64,000 bases of DNA from Xiphophorus maculatus (lineage: Eukaryota; Chordata; Actinopteri; Cyprinodontiformes; Poeciliidae), in the NCBI RefSeq assembly GCF_002775205.1, contig NC_036464.1:4924480-4988479 (forward strand). Reading direction: 5' to 3'. The position numbers and the translations under genes were made by a program. Each line of letters starts with the position of its first letter. Positions within the stretch are counted from its first letter, which is position 1. Positions 11,870 to 24,227 of the stretch are shown here, in pieces. The notes beneath the pieces were generated by a model that made no database searches, was not told where the DNA came from, and saw nothing but the letters and a program-made list of their open reading frames with translations.

Positions 11870-13540
11870 ATGTGGAGCAGCCTGAAGAGCAGATGCCAGA
11901 CTCTCTTCCACAGCACGGGATCGGCTGAAAGCAGAGTAGAGGTAGAAACAGTCCAGTGTGTGGTGGATCTGGGTGAGACAGACAACGCGGTCGAGACCCG
12001 GGGCCCTGCCGCTGCCACCGCCAGCCCGTCATGGCGCCTCATGCCAGTGCCGGTGGTCGCCACAGGACGCCGCCATCATAACTGCGTGTCGGACATCCCT
12101 CAGATCGTAGAGATCTCCATCGATAAGGAGTCGGAGGATTCCAGAGGAACATCTGGTGGTGTCCCGATGGCACGGAGGGACTCTTACTCCCGACATGCTC
12201 CTTGGGGGGGCAAGAAGAAGCACTCGTGCTCAACAAAAACCCAGAGCTCTCTGGAAGCGGACCGGCGTTCTGGGCGGCTGAGAGGCTGTGGGAACCGCCG
12301 TGATCGGCGTTACGGTATCAGCTCCATCCAGGAGATCAACGACTCTGGATCTGGAGGGCGGAGCCTGAACACTCGCTCGCTGCGCCAGCGGCTGAGCGAC
12401 ACGGTCGGGTTGTGCTTGCCCCTACCTGCTCGGCAGCGCTCGCACCCTAAGAACCCCATCAACTCCAAACGGAAAATCCACCTGACCGAGCTTATGCTGG
12501 AGACTTGCCCCTTCCCGCCGGGCTCCGACCTCGCACACAAGTGGCACTTGATCAAGCAGCACACGGCGCCAGTCAGCCCTCATTCCTCCACCGCATTGCT
12601 GGACGCCTTCGACCAGGCCCACCCGTCGCCGGAGGACGAAGAAGAGCGCCTGCGCGAGCGCCGCAGGCTCAGCATTGAGGAAGGCGTTGACCCACCTCCC
12701 AATGCACAGATTCACACTCTGGAGGCTTCAGTGCCAGGCCCATCTCTTTACAAACTTGGACCAAAGATGGCTCCCAGCATCGGCGAGGTCTCCGGGGAAG
12801 CGCGCACCGGCGGAGCGTCCGGCTCAGCAGGCGCTGCATCGTTGGGGGCGTGCGGATCGATATTGGGGGCTACGGTGGCGTCCCAAGACTGCGACTCTGA
12901 GGAGGACTCCACCACCTTATGTCTTCAAGCCCGCAGGCCGAAACAGCGGCACGCCTCCGGAGACGGCCACCAGAGCCGGCAGCAGCCCGGGCCCTGGAAG
13001 GTCCACACCCAGATAGACTACATCCACTGCCTGGTGCCGGACCTGCTGCAGCTCACCGCCCTGCCCTGCTACTGGGGCGTGATGGACCGCTACGAGGCCG
13101 AGGCACTGCTGGACGGCCGGCCGGAGGGGACCTTCCTGCTGCGTGACTCGGCCCAGGAGGACTACCTTTTCTCCGTCAGCTTCCGCCGCTACAACCGATC
13201 GCTGCATGCCCGCATCGAGCAGTGGAACCACAACTTCAGCTTCGACGCCCACGACCCGTGCGTCTTCCACTCTTCCACCGTCACCGGACTTCTGGAGCAC
13301 TACAAGGACCCCAGCGCCTGCATGTTCTTCGAGCCGCTGCTTACGGTGCCTTTCAACCGGACCTTCCCCTTCACCCTGCAGCACCTGGCCCGTGCCGCCA
13401 TCTGCCGATGGACCACTTACGACGGGATAGGCTCCTTGCCTTTGCCTCCCGCCCTGCAGGACTTCCTCAAGGAGTATCACTATAAACAGAAAGTACGAGT
13501 CCGCTGGCTAGAGAGGGAGCCACCACTCAAGGTGAAATAA
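11870..13540 (+). CDS. socs5: Suppressor of cytokine signalling 5 (SOCS5)
   Basis: SOCS5 is an intracellular adaptor that recruits an elongin B/C-cullin ubiquitin ligase to receptors and JAKs, damping cytokine and EGF-receptor signalling. The product is 556 residues from the ATG at 11870 (mammalian SOCS5 is about 536), in one uninterrupted exon as in other vertebrates. The long N-terminal region carries SOCS5 hallmark blocks: [35 protein letters not shown]-like [12 protein letters not shown], and [14 protein letters not shown]. The SH2 domain spans about residues 400-487, with FLLRDS and the phosphotyrosine-binding Arg at 425. The SOCS box occupies about 501-550. Extra Gly/Ala/Ser-rich residues near 310-330 account for part of the greater length. 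The upstream in-frame codons still encode Val-Gly-Asn, matching the Val-Gly-Lys before the second Met of mammalian SOCS5, but the position of the ancestral first Met is CTG (11852-11854). I therefore use 11870; an upstream start in another exon remains possible. Paralogue a or b cannot be decided. Confidence 0.97.
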   Translation: MWSSLKSRCQTLFHSTGSAESRVEVETVQCVVDLGETDNAVETRGPAAATASPSWRLMPVPVVATGRRHHNCVSDIPQIVEISIDKESEDSRGTSGGVPMARRDSYSRHAPWGGKKKHSCSTKTQSSLEADRRSGRLRGCGNRRDRRYGISSIQEINDSGSGGRSLNTRSLRQRLSDTVGLCLPLPARQRSHPKNPINSKRKIHLTELMLETCPFPPGSDLAHKWHLIKQHTAPVSPHSSTALLDAFDQAHPSPEDEEERLRERRRLSIEEGVDPPPNAQIHTLEASVPGPSLYKLGPKMAPSIGEVSGEARTGGASGSAGAASLGACGSILGATVASQDCDSEEDSTTLCLQARRPKQRHASGDGHQSRQQPGPWKVHTQIDYIHCLVPDLLQLTALPCYWGVMDRYEAEALLDGRPEGTFLLRDSAQEDYLFSVSFRRYNRSLHARIEQWNHNFSFDAHDPCVFHSSTVTGLLEHYKDPSACMFFEPLLTVPFNRTFPFTLQHLARAAICRWTTYDGIGSLPLPPALQDFLKEYHYKQKVRVRWLEREPPLKVK

Positions 13541-14003
13541 GACGGGCCAATTACAGAACTACTTCGCCCGTTGAGAGGCCATACTGACTTGGCTTCCTTT
13601 CTGTTGGAGAATAGAATCAAGTATAACAATCTAAAGTTCATTCTAATCTCTGTTTTTGGTATTAACTTACATCACTGACAATACATGATTATATTCAGTG
13701 TAATGCTGTCTGTCAAGCACGTTTTTAAGCTGAACAGGTTCCTATTTTTGTGCTGAACGTCTGTCCTGAACCCCCACCACGACCACCAACCCACTCGTAC
13801 ACCTGCCTGCATGCCCCCCCCTCTCTCTCTTCATACCAAATTACTATTTCAAGCTGTACAGTTCACTTTGTGCGTCCCTATTTACCTTCAGAAACACTTC
13901 GTAGAGCACCTTACTAGAGTGGAGAGGGCATCTGCAGGCGCCTCCTGTTATTCACGATGCACTCGTTGCCTCCTGTTTGCATGCATGAGATCAGCTAAGC
14001 CAC
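13541..14003 (+). other. Presumed socs5 3' untranslated region
   Basis: Sequence directly after the socs5 stop with no other gene. No canonical AATAAA is obvious before the DNA element that begins at 14004, so the transcript end cannot be placed. Confidence 0.45.
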
Positions 14004-14832
14004 TTTAAAGGTGACCTATTATGCTTCCTTCAACAGGTTAGGATAGATCTATGGTCTGTACCAGGGGTGTCCAAAGTTGGTCCTCGAGGGCCGGGATCCT
14101 GCATATTTTAGTTCTCTACTTGGTTTAACGCTCCTGGATTAACGGATGGCTCATTAGAAGGCCTAAGAAGATTTTGGTATTTTGGTAATACCAAAAGTAA
14201 CAACCTTTTGACATGCTGAAAAGCTTGTTACTACCAGCAGGGAGAGATCTAAAACATGCAGGATGCCGGCCCTCGAGGACTGACTTTGGGCACCCCTGGC
14301 CTATACAAAACATTTCCATTCTTTTTTTTTTCCCACAAAACCATTTTTGGATAATGAGATGTTAGCATGTTCAGTTCTGCTTAGAATGAGCTCATTTGGG
14401 GCGTCTTGTCACTTTAAATCTAAATAAGCTGCTGTCTACCATCCCTTTGCCCCCCCAACTCAATCTTTACACTCTTACGTGAAAATGGCTGCAGACAGAT
14501 GCACAATTATACAACTATGCATCTTTAAAAAGCATAAGTCAAAAAGAACCGGGCAAGTGATTGTAAATCAACAACAAAACATACAGCAGTAAAACCAGCT
14601 GACCAAATGTGCTGCAGCGCTGCTTGGGTTGCTAGGTAACGGGGATGGGGTTGCTAGGTAGCAGCACAGTGCTTGTGGAATGTGACTGAACAATCTGGAG
14701 GTTTTTGAAATGGCTCAATTTCCAGACACCTTTTTTTTTTTTTAAAGCGCTGGTTGTTTTCAGAAGGAGCTAAAAAATGGAAGTACAAAAAACTTGCAAA
14801 ATTTGAATTTTGCATAATAGGTCCCCTTTAAA
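14004..14832. mobile_element. MITE family A, copy 1, carrying a nested hAT-like MITE
   Basis: The ends are near-perfect inverted repeats: TTTAAAGGTGACCTATTATG at 14004-14023 and its complement at 14813-14832 with one mismatch. Internal landmarks shared with copies at 26204-27277 (reverse) and 27945-29215 include GGCGTCTTGTCACTTTAAAT, AAAATGGCTGC and GTTGCTAGGTAAC. No coding capacity is seen. A separate hAT-like element is inserted at 14062-14298. Confidence 0.8.
14062..14298. mobile_element. hAT-like MITE nested in family A
   Basis: The ends CAGGGGTGTCCAAAGTTGG and, inverted, CCAAAGTCAGT/CTTTGGGCACCCCTG form long terminal inverted repeats. The flanking octamers GTCTGTAC (14054-14061) and GCCTATAC (14299-14306) agree at 6 of 8 positions, consistent with an aged 8-bp hAT target duplication. 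Confidence 0.75.
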
Positions 14833-17328
14833 ACCTAGGCATATGGATTCAGATCGGTAAACTGATTTATTCATTATGACAGTCATATCTTCACTATCGG
14901 TGTTCGTCCAACGGTCAGGAACTCTGCTGTCGTCAGCTCTGCAGTGTTATTTGTCCTGAGCTGTTGCGTAGCCTTCATTCCCGCTTTCTTGACCCAAAAA
15001 TCTGGTCCACTCATTGCCAAGTTTACACAACGCCAGTCGGCCACGATATTAGGAACGCCTCTGTCAGACCCACCATCATTCAAAGAGAAAATCCCACCTT
15101 TGACCCCAAGCAGGGTTCGCCCTGAGGTTGTCGTGTGGCTCTGGGAAGTGAACCGCTGTAGCTTTGGGTTGTAACATCATCCAATTCACGCGTTATTGTA
15201 GATTTCTGCGAGAGCGTTTAACGTTGTGGCTAACAGGCGTCTCGTCATGAACACGCCTTCAACTTTTTCCTCATTTTGCCTCCTTACGACCACAAACCTC
15301 AGTGTTCTTTTAGGATTTTGAATGACAGGCAAGCAGAAAGCAGCTCAGAGTTATTAGATTTTTTTTGTTGTTGTCTTTTTAAACAATACAAATCTGAAAA
15401 GTGTGGCATGTATTTGCCCCCCTGAGTGAATACTTTATTGCATCTAATGGTACGTTTACCAACTTTACAGACTGGATTTTTTCCCCATTCTTCATGCAGA
15501 TCAGATGGAGAACGTCTATAAAAGCTTCTTGTTAGGTTCTAGCTCTGGACTTTGACTAGACCAGAGGTCAGCAACCTGCGATTTCAAAGCTGCGAGTGGC
15601 TCTTTGGACCTTCCACAATGGCTCTTTATAACTTTGGTTAAAAATGATGAAGACCTAACTAATGATTTAAATATACATGTAATAAGAAAAGCAGGGTTTT
15701 AAGTTTTTCCTTCAATGTCTGCATTGAATTTGCACCAGTAATGATTTTATTTTTTGGAAATTATGTGAACTTATTTCTTATGTCATTTTCCACCGCTCAC
15801 AAAAAAATATCTTTTTGCAAAATTTTATGTTTATCTTTACTTTAAATTAGAAAAATATGGATAGTAGGTATTATCTAAAATGATAACTTCTCTTTTGAAA
15901 AACATCTTGAAACAAGTTTTCAATTCAAGAATTATTTAAATAGCTTCCTGTAGTCAATGAATACTTATATTTTAATATAGATAAAAACTGATTCGAGAAA
16001 AAGGTGCAACACAACTTCTCTGACTCTTGTGGAAGAACTGGTTTTTATTTAGAGGTATCAGAATAAAAATACATGCCACACTTTTCAGACTTCTATTTGG
16101 AAAACATCCCTTTTGTTCTGCTCTATTACATTCGTCTTTACATACAGAGTGTTGGAAAACATTTTTACAAATCAAAGTGTAGCTCTGAGCCCAAACTGTT
16201 TTCGCACCTAAAGATTTTCATTTTCTTTTTTTTCTTTTTTAGCATATTCTCAAACATTTCAGGTGTGACTTGGCAACCGCTGGCTGCCCTGTCACTTCTG
16301 TAAATAAGTTTTACCTTTGTGCCTTTCAGTAGCCATCGGTCTCATTGCTTGATAGTCTAAACCTGGAGCAATAGGTGCTTTAACTCGGTCCGTTCAGATG
16401 AGACCGGCCGAATAACCGTGAAGAGGTGCACGAGCTTTAAGCTCACTAACTTTCTTGCACATTAAAGATTGCAGTTTAGTGGTGCTACGTCTAATTAGGA
16501 GCTGATCGTTAAATTAGGTTAGTTTGTTACTGTTACTCACTAATGCATGTATTAGTTTTTGTCACAAAGTGTTAGGTTGTTAGTGGGTCAGTAGGTTGCT
16601 GTTCTGCTGTAGGCATCGCGGTCCAACAGATTCTGGTCTGCAGCTGGAATAACAAACACAGTTTATCCTCTACTGCGAGCGTGTTTTTAACCGAATCATG
16701 TAAAACCCAACAAGTATTAAAGAAAATACAGCAGCAGGGTTGTTTGAATTCACTGTGTTTTCCCAGTAAAAAACTGAGCTGCCTGAGGAAACAGTGTTGG
16801 TCCCCCTAACTGTTCAAGAAAATGCAAAAGTGAAACTTCTTGGGACGTGTGAACATGCAATCCGTTTAAAACAAGTCTGGAAAACACCGCCTTTCTATTT
16901 TTAGTCAACATCACACATGCATTTTAATATTTTCCTTATGTTTAAAGAAAATGTCTGTGACCAAACTTTAGTGTTATCCAAGCGGTTATTTTATTACAGA
17001 TTCAGATCAAAGTTTGTCTTGATCCCAATCAGTTGGCTGATGAACACCCAAATAAATGGAAATAAGAAAGTTATGTAGAATTAAATTAGTCATCAGATTT
17101 GTAACATTTTATTATGTTTTTAATTAAAGATAAAGTAATATGTCATGCAAAGATTGGACCGGACAGAACCAGTTTTCAGCTGCAGGACTTTTTCGTTTCC
17201 TCAGACGCAAATCTGAACCTCATGCTGCATGTTCACACTTCCTCGTGTTCAAAGTTGTTGTGACTTTTTTTAATGTCTGACACTTTGACGTCCACCGATC
17301 CGTTTATGAAATCATGAGGATAAAGTTG
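14833..17328. other. Gene-free stretch downstream of socs5
   Basis: No supported gene. Around 15560-15650 the sequence CAGAGGTCAGCAACCTGCG followed by AGTGGCTCTTTGGACCTTC resembles the left end of a hAT-like family that is also seen at about 21300. The remainder is AT-rich unique or decayed sequence. Confidence 0.45.
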
Positions 17329-17600
17329 TAATATTACATGAATAAAGTCGAATAAGAATAAAGTTATACAACAATTAAGTTGCATTATTGCAAGAGTAAA
17401 ATTGTAATATTACAGGAGTAAAGTCGGAAAATTTACAAGAATAAAATGTACGAAAATTAAGTCGTATGAGAATAAAGTCTTATAATAGATGTAATATCAC
17501 AATAATAATAGTGGTAAAATTATGAGAATAATCTCACAAGGATAAAGTTGTAAATTACAATAGTCGTAATAATGCCATAATAAAGTAATACTTCGGGAAC
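17329..17600. repeat. Degenerate minisatellite, GAATAAAGT(CGT)AATATTAC-type unit
   Basis: About ten imperfect repeats of a roughly 20-25-base unit containing AATAAAGT and GTAATATTAC. Because AATAAA recurs many times, this stretch is full of potential polyadenylation signals; there is no evidence that they are used. Confidence 0.8.
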
Positions 17601-18310
17601 TTATACAATAAAAACTTTAAAATGAGGAATGCTGATCATTTTGTGACGTTGTACTTTGGTATCAGTTTTTCCTTAATCTTTTAAAACATCAGCTTCAAAT
17701 TATCAGTGGCCAAACTCTAAAGAAGACGCATGGACTTGATAACCATCAAAGCTTTATTCTCATAAAACAGCTTTTTTCTTCTAATCTTACAACGTTCTTC
17801 TGATATTGCAACCTATTTTTATAATCATATGTAAAAGTTGTTGTTCAACAGGGAGGCAGGTGTGACTGCAGTGTCGAAACCTGAGGCCTTTTTGTTCTGC
17901 AGGTTTTTGCGTCCTGTTGGTACTTTGGCGTGTTCTTAAAATTGTTTCACCTAAACTTGTTTATTTATAAAAAAATTAAAATGCAGTTAGGTCCTACAAC
18001 TCAGTCAAAAAGCAACAAAGTGTGTGTAGTATTGTATAGATTTATGGGGCCGTAGAGAAGGCAAGAGATTCCTTTGAGTAAATAGCACTTTAATCATGTA
18101 TTTGTGTCTGAAAGTGTTCGGTCAGCCACGCTTGTCGTTTGTTTGCCCTAATCCCCAGAATATTTTACTTGAACTCATCTGGAAAAGAAAGAAAAATTAT
18201 AATTTTACCATAATTTCTCAGTTTACGGATCCAATATTCTGCAGAGAGCAAACAAAGCGGCGAAAATGTTGCGCTGACCAGATTCGTGAGCTGAAACCTA
18301 CAAGTGTTAA

Positions 18311-19213
18311 CACTGCAAAAACACACAATCTTACCAAGTATTTATCTAATTTCTGGTGCAAATATCTTATTACACTTGAATTAAGACTAAACTAGCTTGA
18401 AAGCAACTTATCAGGAAGCTTGTTTGAAGTCACACGTGTCTAACTCAAGGCTCGTGGGCCAAATCCAGGTCACCGTAGCTTTTTATGTGGCCCTCTAGAT
18501 TCTAGACTAAACACTAAGTGTGTTTAAATATGTTACCAATCAAATCAATTCAGTTTTTATCTGTTTATTGTCAAATTGTATCAATCAGTCCCTCCAGGTT
18601 GCTGAGAATTATCGTGGAAATTTATGCAAAATCAACAAATCCCTGCATATCTGAACTAATAATTGGGAGTTTATTGCTGATTTTTCTCAAAAATTGTCAA
18701 AAACCTTATTTGTACTAAACAGCTGCCTCAGCCTTAATTGATTATAGTCCTTGATCTTTATAGGGAGTAATAAAAAGTTGCATTTACTGTCAGAAATATC
18801 GCAGATATTTCCAAATTAGCACCACAAACACTTGGATTTTTATTGCAAAAAAATCCCAAAAAGAAACATGAAATCCTGGAAGGACTGAAAAGATAATCAG
18901 TAATATCATTTAATTTACAGAATTAATTGATATTTTAACAATTTGTGAACAGTTTTTTTCAATGCATTCTGGCCTTTAAGAGTTTGACGCCCGTTTCATC
19001 TTTAATATTGACGAAAAAGAGCTAGCTCCATTGGCAGATTATTTCACTTATAACATGCAGGAATTGTCTTAAGTACATTTATCTGCCAAAGGACTAGGGG
19101 AACTAGAACTTTTTCATGAATATTAAGGAACTATTTACCTTAAACAAGCTCCTTTCAATTTTCATTAGAAACAAGACTAAACAGAGTTGGTACAGTTTGG
19201 TGTTTTTGCAGTG
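18311..19213. mobile_element. CACTA-like MITE split by a nested hAT-like element
   Basis: The left end is CACTGCAAAAACACA at 18311 and the right end TTTTTGCAGTG finishes at 19213. The internal sequence is a long imperfect inverted repeat typical of this family in the window (CTAGTGCAAATATCTT, ACAAGTAACTT, AATATTGATGAAAAAG, CCACTGGCAGATTATTTCAC). The CACTG end suggests the CACTA/EnSpm superfamily. The copy is interrupted at about 18433-18995. Confidence 0.8.
18433..18995. mobile_element. hAT-like element nested in a CACTA-like MITE
   Basis: The left end reads CACGTGTCTAACTCAAGG with a nearby GTGGGCCAAATCC, and the right end reads GAGTTTGACGCCCG. This resembles the fish hAT-type ends CA(C/G)GTGTCAAACTCAAGG. 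The interrupted CACTA-like sequence resumes directly after it. No transposase frame. Confidence 0.65.
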
Positions 19214-20308
19214 TGGATAAAACAGGCAGGGGGTCCCCGAAATATTTCACGGTGTGTGTGGACGGAGCCAGCGAAGTGAGGGGTGACCTCCGTGACCCCT
19301 ATGAACCTCTCTGCTCCCCGTCGTTTCCCTCTCAGGCCCAGTTTTCCCCATGGGAAATGTCCGACATTAACCGTAGCACACGTTCGCCGTTTAGCCTGTA
19401 GATTTAGCAGAAAGTTTTACAGAAAAGGAGTTTATCCTCGCCTGCTTGTCTTACACACAACCCGGTCGTATAAAACACGTTGAACCAGCAACACAAACAA
19501 AATAAATAAAAGGTCCTATTGTATGTTTGTTTTTTTCACACTCTTTGCTGTTATGACACAGTTTTGTCACACTATTTGAGCTTGAAAGCGACAGCAATAC
19601 CCCCACCAGCCACAAAGCAACAGTACGTCTTGTTTTATGTTTCTTATCTTTCCACAAAGATATATTGTAAAAATAAATAAAAACAGCCTGGTTATATGCA
19701 AACAGAAAAAGAAAAAATATGTATGAAAGTTATTTTCCTTCTCCCTGATATGCTATGGAGTGTAGTTTAACAATGGTTGCAATCCTCTGTCACTTTAATG
19801 CTGCATATGCACAGTAGCTGCAATGTGGATGCAGGACTTGACGATGATGGGAGCTAATGGTCATTCAAACCCGGGGGCCGCCGCAGGCAGACGGAAACCG
19901 CTGCTCTCGTTTCTTCTGCTTTTTTTTTTCCCCCTCACTGTTTGTTTCCTAGTTTTTCTTCTTCTGCTGTCTAAGATGTGGAGCGTGTAAATGGCATTAT
20001 TAGTTTCACATTTCAGTGTCCTTTCTGTGTTTATCCGTTTAACCATTCAAGACAAGTTAAGAAAGAATAAAATAAAATCCAGTCTTTTAATCTGTTCATT
20101 TTTAATCAGAGCCGTACGAAGCGACACTTGTAGCTGTCACTCTTGGTGCTTGGCTTATGCTTCATTGTCTTAATATTCCAAATAAAACTGTTAAGTGTAA
20201 TCCACACTGGCCCAAGAGATACAAATCTCTGTGTGTTTTTGTGTCATAACGCGTTTATTGTTGATTAACAAGTGAGTTAAAAGGAGGTTTTGGTGTTTAT
20301 AGCATTAA
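19214..20308. other. Gene-free stretch
   Basis: No coding exon supported. Slightly GC-richer at 19210-19420 but no domain or splice structure is recognisable. Confidence 0.4.
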
Positions 20309-20316
20309 TATAACAA

Positions 20317-20553
20317 GGGTGGAATGATTAATCATGATTAATCGATTATTAAAATAGTCGTCAACTAATTTAGTAATCGATTAATCGACTCAAAAGACCA
20401 TTTGCTGAAAGAATACATTTGGAGCAGATATTAAGCAAAAAATTTTAAAATATGTATACATTTTGCATTTAAGATGAGGGGGAACCCTTTTTAGATATGT
20501 TTTATCCAGAACTCGAGTGTTCACCTGGTTCCATCTCTTTATATATATATACA

Positions 20554-20602
<49 letters not shown>

Positions 20603-20948
20603 TTTTTTCCTATTAAGCACTTTTTGCTTTCCAATTATGAATCGGTTAGTCACAAAAATAATAAACCGATTAGCTCCGCACTGTATTAATCAAATTGTTG
20701 ACAAGTTGATCTTAAAAGGTTATTTTTAGATGCATCCTTTGCTACAAGCGTTCACTAAAGGATTACTATTATATTGCATTTAAGGCAAAAAAATGTTTTA
20801 TTTTCTTATTTAAAAAATATTTGAGTTATTTGTATGCTTTGATGTATTTCTAATACTGTATTGAGTGGTTTAAAAAAAAGAAAGTACCAATTTTTCTTGA
20901 TTAATCAAAATAACCGATTACTAAAATAATCATTAGTTTCAGCCCTAA
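20317..20948. mobile_element. hAT-like 'GATTAATCGATTA' element with internal (TA)n
   Basis: The left end has GGTGGAATGATTAATCATG and ATTAATCGATTATTAAAAT; the right end has CCGATTACTAAAATAATCAT and finishes GTTTCAGCCCTA. This is the recurring family of the window, best preserved at 59208-59823. A (TA)n tract occupies about 20539-20599. No transposase frame. Confidence 0.7.
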
Positions 20949-21299
20949 TTATAATTTAACTAGAAATTTTTACATCTGTCTGGTAAGAATCTGTTCAGTA
21001 GTTTGGTTATTTAATTTTGAGTTTCTGTCCAGATTGAAACGATACTGAACGCAATTTTTTAGATTGGGATTAACTGACATTTATAAATTTAACGCAACTT
21101 GAGTGGAGTAAATAAATCATTAAAGTTTATTAATCTTAATCAAAAGTGAATCCTACGTCATATGAGGCAAATGTTTAAAGAATTAAAGTCTCTAATAAAT
21201 TTTAAATTGCATAAAATACCAAAAATATACATTTTAAAACAGCCTACTAAAAAATATGTTGCTTTTTAAAAAAAAAATAACTTGGAGATTTTCTATGTT

Positions 21300-21695
21300 A
21301 GGGGTTTTCAACCTGTGGCTCCGGAGCCACAAGTGGCTGTTTGGACCTTCCCCGTGGCCCTTAATAACATGAATAAAAGCTAATATTTTTAAATATAAAG
21401 GCAACAATTGCAGCTTTTAGTAGTTTTTGTAGTGGAATAATTGCTTTGAATCTCAGATACAACAAACACAAGAAGAATATAACTAAAAACATGTTGCTGG
21501 TGTGTTTTTTTTTTTTGTGTAATTTGTTTGGAAACTGGTTTCTAACTTTTTCCTCAAAATATCTACGACATCCTATTTTAAAAAAATTATTCATTCTCTT
21601 GTAAAAGTTTTATGCTTGTTTTTAAGAATGTCAACACATTTCCTGTACTGGCTGTTTATGAAAATTATGGCTCTTTTTTCCCCCCCAACAGATAA
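21300..21695. mobile_element. Probable hAT-like element fragment
   Basis: GGGGTTTTCAACCTGTGGCT and TCCGGAGCCACAAGTGGCTG at the left, and AAAATTATGGCTCTTTTTT at the right, resemble a fish hAT family ending in CAACCTG...GGCTCTTT. The ends are worn and boundaries approximate. Confidence 0.5.
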
Positions 21696-21764
21696 TTGGC
21701 TATAAAGTTTTATTTAGCTGCACTGAAGGCAGAGAAAGGCTCACTGTTTTTTCTAAAATTATTC

Positions 21765-22125
21765 TGTCTTAGAAAAAATACAACACAGGGCATTCTGGGT
21801 AAATACAACAAAAACAAACATGCTAGACTAGCAGTAGCAGGAGAAATTACTTGTTTTTTATTTTTACCCCAAAGAAAAGAGAAATCCTACAACCGCTAAA
21901 ATCTGACGCCACTCCATTTTTGTTTACATTCGCGCTCAGTGTTTTCTTCAGAGGTTTTTCTGTCATTTCCTTCAGTGGTTTTTAGTGCAGCGCCACCACA
22001 GGCGAAGAGTGGAAGTTGTTTTTCAATTAGTTTGCTTCATTTGACACAGTCCAGAGTGAAAGAAAACCGCAGCAGCTGAAAATGTAACAAATGTTGCAAC
22101 TTTATTTTCCTATCATACCAGATAC
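21765..22125 (-). repeat. Dispersed repeat family C, copy 2 (reverse)
   Basis: Reverse complement of the repeat at 9412-9775 and 60605-60985, recognised by GGGCATTCTGGGTAAATACAA, CTAAAATCTGACG, TTTCCTTCAGTGGTT and GTTGCAAC blocks in the expected order. Confidence 0.75.
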
Positions 22126-22145
22126 ACCCTCAAAGAATATTGTCT

Positions 22146-22645
22146 TAAAGGGGCAGTATCATGTAAAATCAACCTTTTTTGTAGCTTTACATCATGTTAT
22201 GATGCTATTCCCTCATCAAAAACACACCTGGAGTGCTGATTTGATTCTTTCATGCATGTTTGAGAAATCCTTTAATCTCCATGGCAACCATTGAGCTGTG
22301 CAAAACACCTGGGTGGACCTAGCCCCGCCTTCGAGACGCAGCTCCTCCCCCACGCAGCAGCAATTCCCAAACATCTGGTGGAACTGCACATCTCATTATA
22401 CGAGCTTCTTCTCAGTGCATCGCTCTTAAAAATGTTGCTAAAAGGCTTAATAGAGGAGCCATGTTGTGATGACTTCCTGTAGGCGGAGTTTCAGAAAGAG
22501 CAGAAGCTTCTTAAAGAGACAGAGACCCAATTGCAAGGCATTGCATCGTTATATTTGATATATGTAGTATGTTTATAACGCCTGAAGGCTTGATTGTACT
22601 ATAAAATGGCGCTATGTGCCTGGAAAACACATACTTCACCTTTAA
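22146..22645. mobile_element. MITE family E, copy 1
   Basis: Begins TTAAAGGGGCAGTATCATG and ends with an eroded inverted copy (TGGAAAACACATACTTCACC, then TTTAA). It aligns along its length with 24530-25027, sharing CATGTTTGAGAAAT, TTTAATCTCCATGGCAACCA, GGTGGAACTGCACATCT and AGAAGCTTCTTAAAGAGA-like blocks. Non-coding. Confidence 0.75.
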
Positions 22646-22739
22646 AAAAATTTTTAAAAGTGGTGGATTTCTGAAAACCTCTTGGTTCTCCAGCGTGGAC
22701 TCATCGTCTCTGATGGTTCACCCTTCCTGACCTCTCACC

Positions 22740-23010
22740 CCCCAAACTGTGCCCACCAGCAGCTATGCAGACAGACGCGGCCGAGCCGCCTGGAACTTGT
22801 TAACTATTTGTTTATTCGAAATGAAGTATAAATAGCATGTGGGTTATCGGTTTCAAGTTTGCTACCAGGGCTTATGAATAATTAACACTCGCCCCTGGAA
22901 GGAGAGAGGGAGAAAACGCCTAAACTTGAGCGCCGCTCAATAACCTCAGCGCTTCCTCCCAGTTCAAACCTCGGGCACGGCTAAAATAGAAACCAGGCAG
23001 CAAGAAGTTA
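22740..23010. promoter_or_regulatory. Candidate conserved non-coding regulatory element
   Basis: A unique, repeat-free island bounded by elements. It combines GC-rich blocks (ACGCGGCCGAGCCGCC) with AT-rich transcription-factor-like motifs: TTGTTTATT (forkhead-like), TATGAATAATTAACAC (homeodomain-like TAATTA), and GTTAACTA. It lies between socs5 and prop1. Enhancer function is inference only; cross-species conservation would decide it. Confidence 0.35.
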
Positions 23011-24227
23011 GAGTGGAGAGCTGGATGTGGGTCACTGATGAGGGGAAGAATCAAAGTTTATCAGCAGGTTGACGCTTTCAGATTTTGTCTCCCTGCTCTA
23101 ACGTTTAATCTGCTTTGTTGTTAGTAGCAACATGACGACTAAAACCAAGGCTAAGAACCACCATAGAGTGAGGTTTCTAGCCGATGTGACACAAAAGCTA
23201 CCAGCAAAATGTTTTTAGATCCGTTATGTTGGAAATTAGGTGGAATCTATGCATTTATTTTCTTACATAATTTTCCATCCCACAGAAAAAAAATCCATCC
23301 TAATTATGCTAAAATTTTCTTTTAAATCAAATAATATAGATAAAATGTTCTCAATATGTACAATATATACTCTAGTTACATACATATTGTAAATTTGAGC
23401 TTTTCAAAAGTCTAAAATTGTTTGACTCGACTTGAAATGCAATTTTACCAATTTTGTTCTAGAAATATCTGAGATTAAAACTCAAACTTTCTGAGTTTTT
23501 CCCTTTTTTTCTATCTACAATGGCCCCAATATGTCGTTGTATGAATCCGTATCTCAGTTTCATGTTTCCTGGTTTGGCATCAGCTTTTTAAGCCATAAGT
23601 TGCTATGAGATTGCTGCTGCGCTGTTGGGAAACATTTCCTCCGACTCGCAGTGAAACCTCTGGGCAGCTGCTAATGTCTCAAGCAATAAAACAGAAAAGA
23701 TTCTGGAAACCAGTTCAGAATCGACTTTAAATGTTTCAGCTTGTGCAGAAATACAGTCTGTCTCAGCAGGTTTGTTTATAAGATGAGTTTAGCTTTTGGT
23801 TAACTAGCTATGAAACCTGGTTTTCGTTGCCGTTTCATGGGATCATCTGCAGTGTCTCTCTTGGACTGATTTCCTGGTCCAGTTGTGAACCGCTCAGGCT
23901 TTTCATTTCCTTCACGTCTCCCGCCCACACAAGCTGCTAAGCCCAAAGCTCAACAAAGATACACACCACAAGGCTGTTCGCAAACTATCTGCACCAAGCT
24001 GCAGCCTCACCAGAGGCACAAAGGTGCAGCAGGATGTCCGCTTGGGGTACGGAAGGCTGTTTGTGTATTTATTCAACAACCTTGACATCAAACCTCTACT
24101 AGCTAGTTTTCTAAATGCTACTAATTTACCGAAACCAATGCTAGTAGTTTACTAGTGGAAATAGAAAAAAATGCAGCTAGTCAAAGACATTCAACCTGAA
24201 AACATCTGAAGAAATATTACACAATAT
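23011..24227. other. Gene-free stretch
   Basis: No supported exon or intact element. The short open frame near 23885-24085 has no recognisable homology. Confidence 0.4.

Noticed and set aside
12917..13480. 187-codon frame on the minus strand across socs5
   Set aside because: It is antisense to the conserved SH2 and SOCS-box codons and owes its openness to the GC-rich codon use of socs5; no domain is recognisable.
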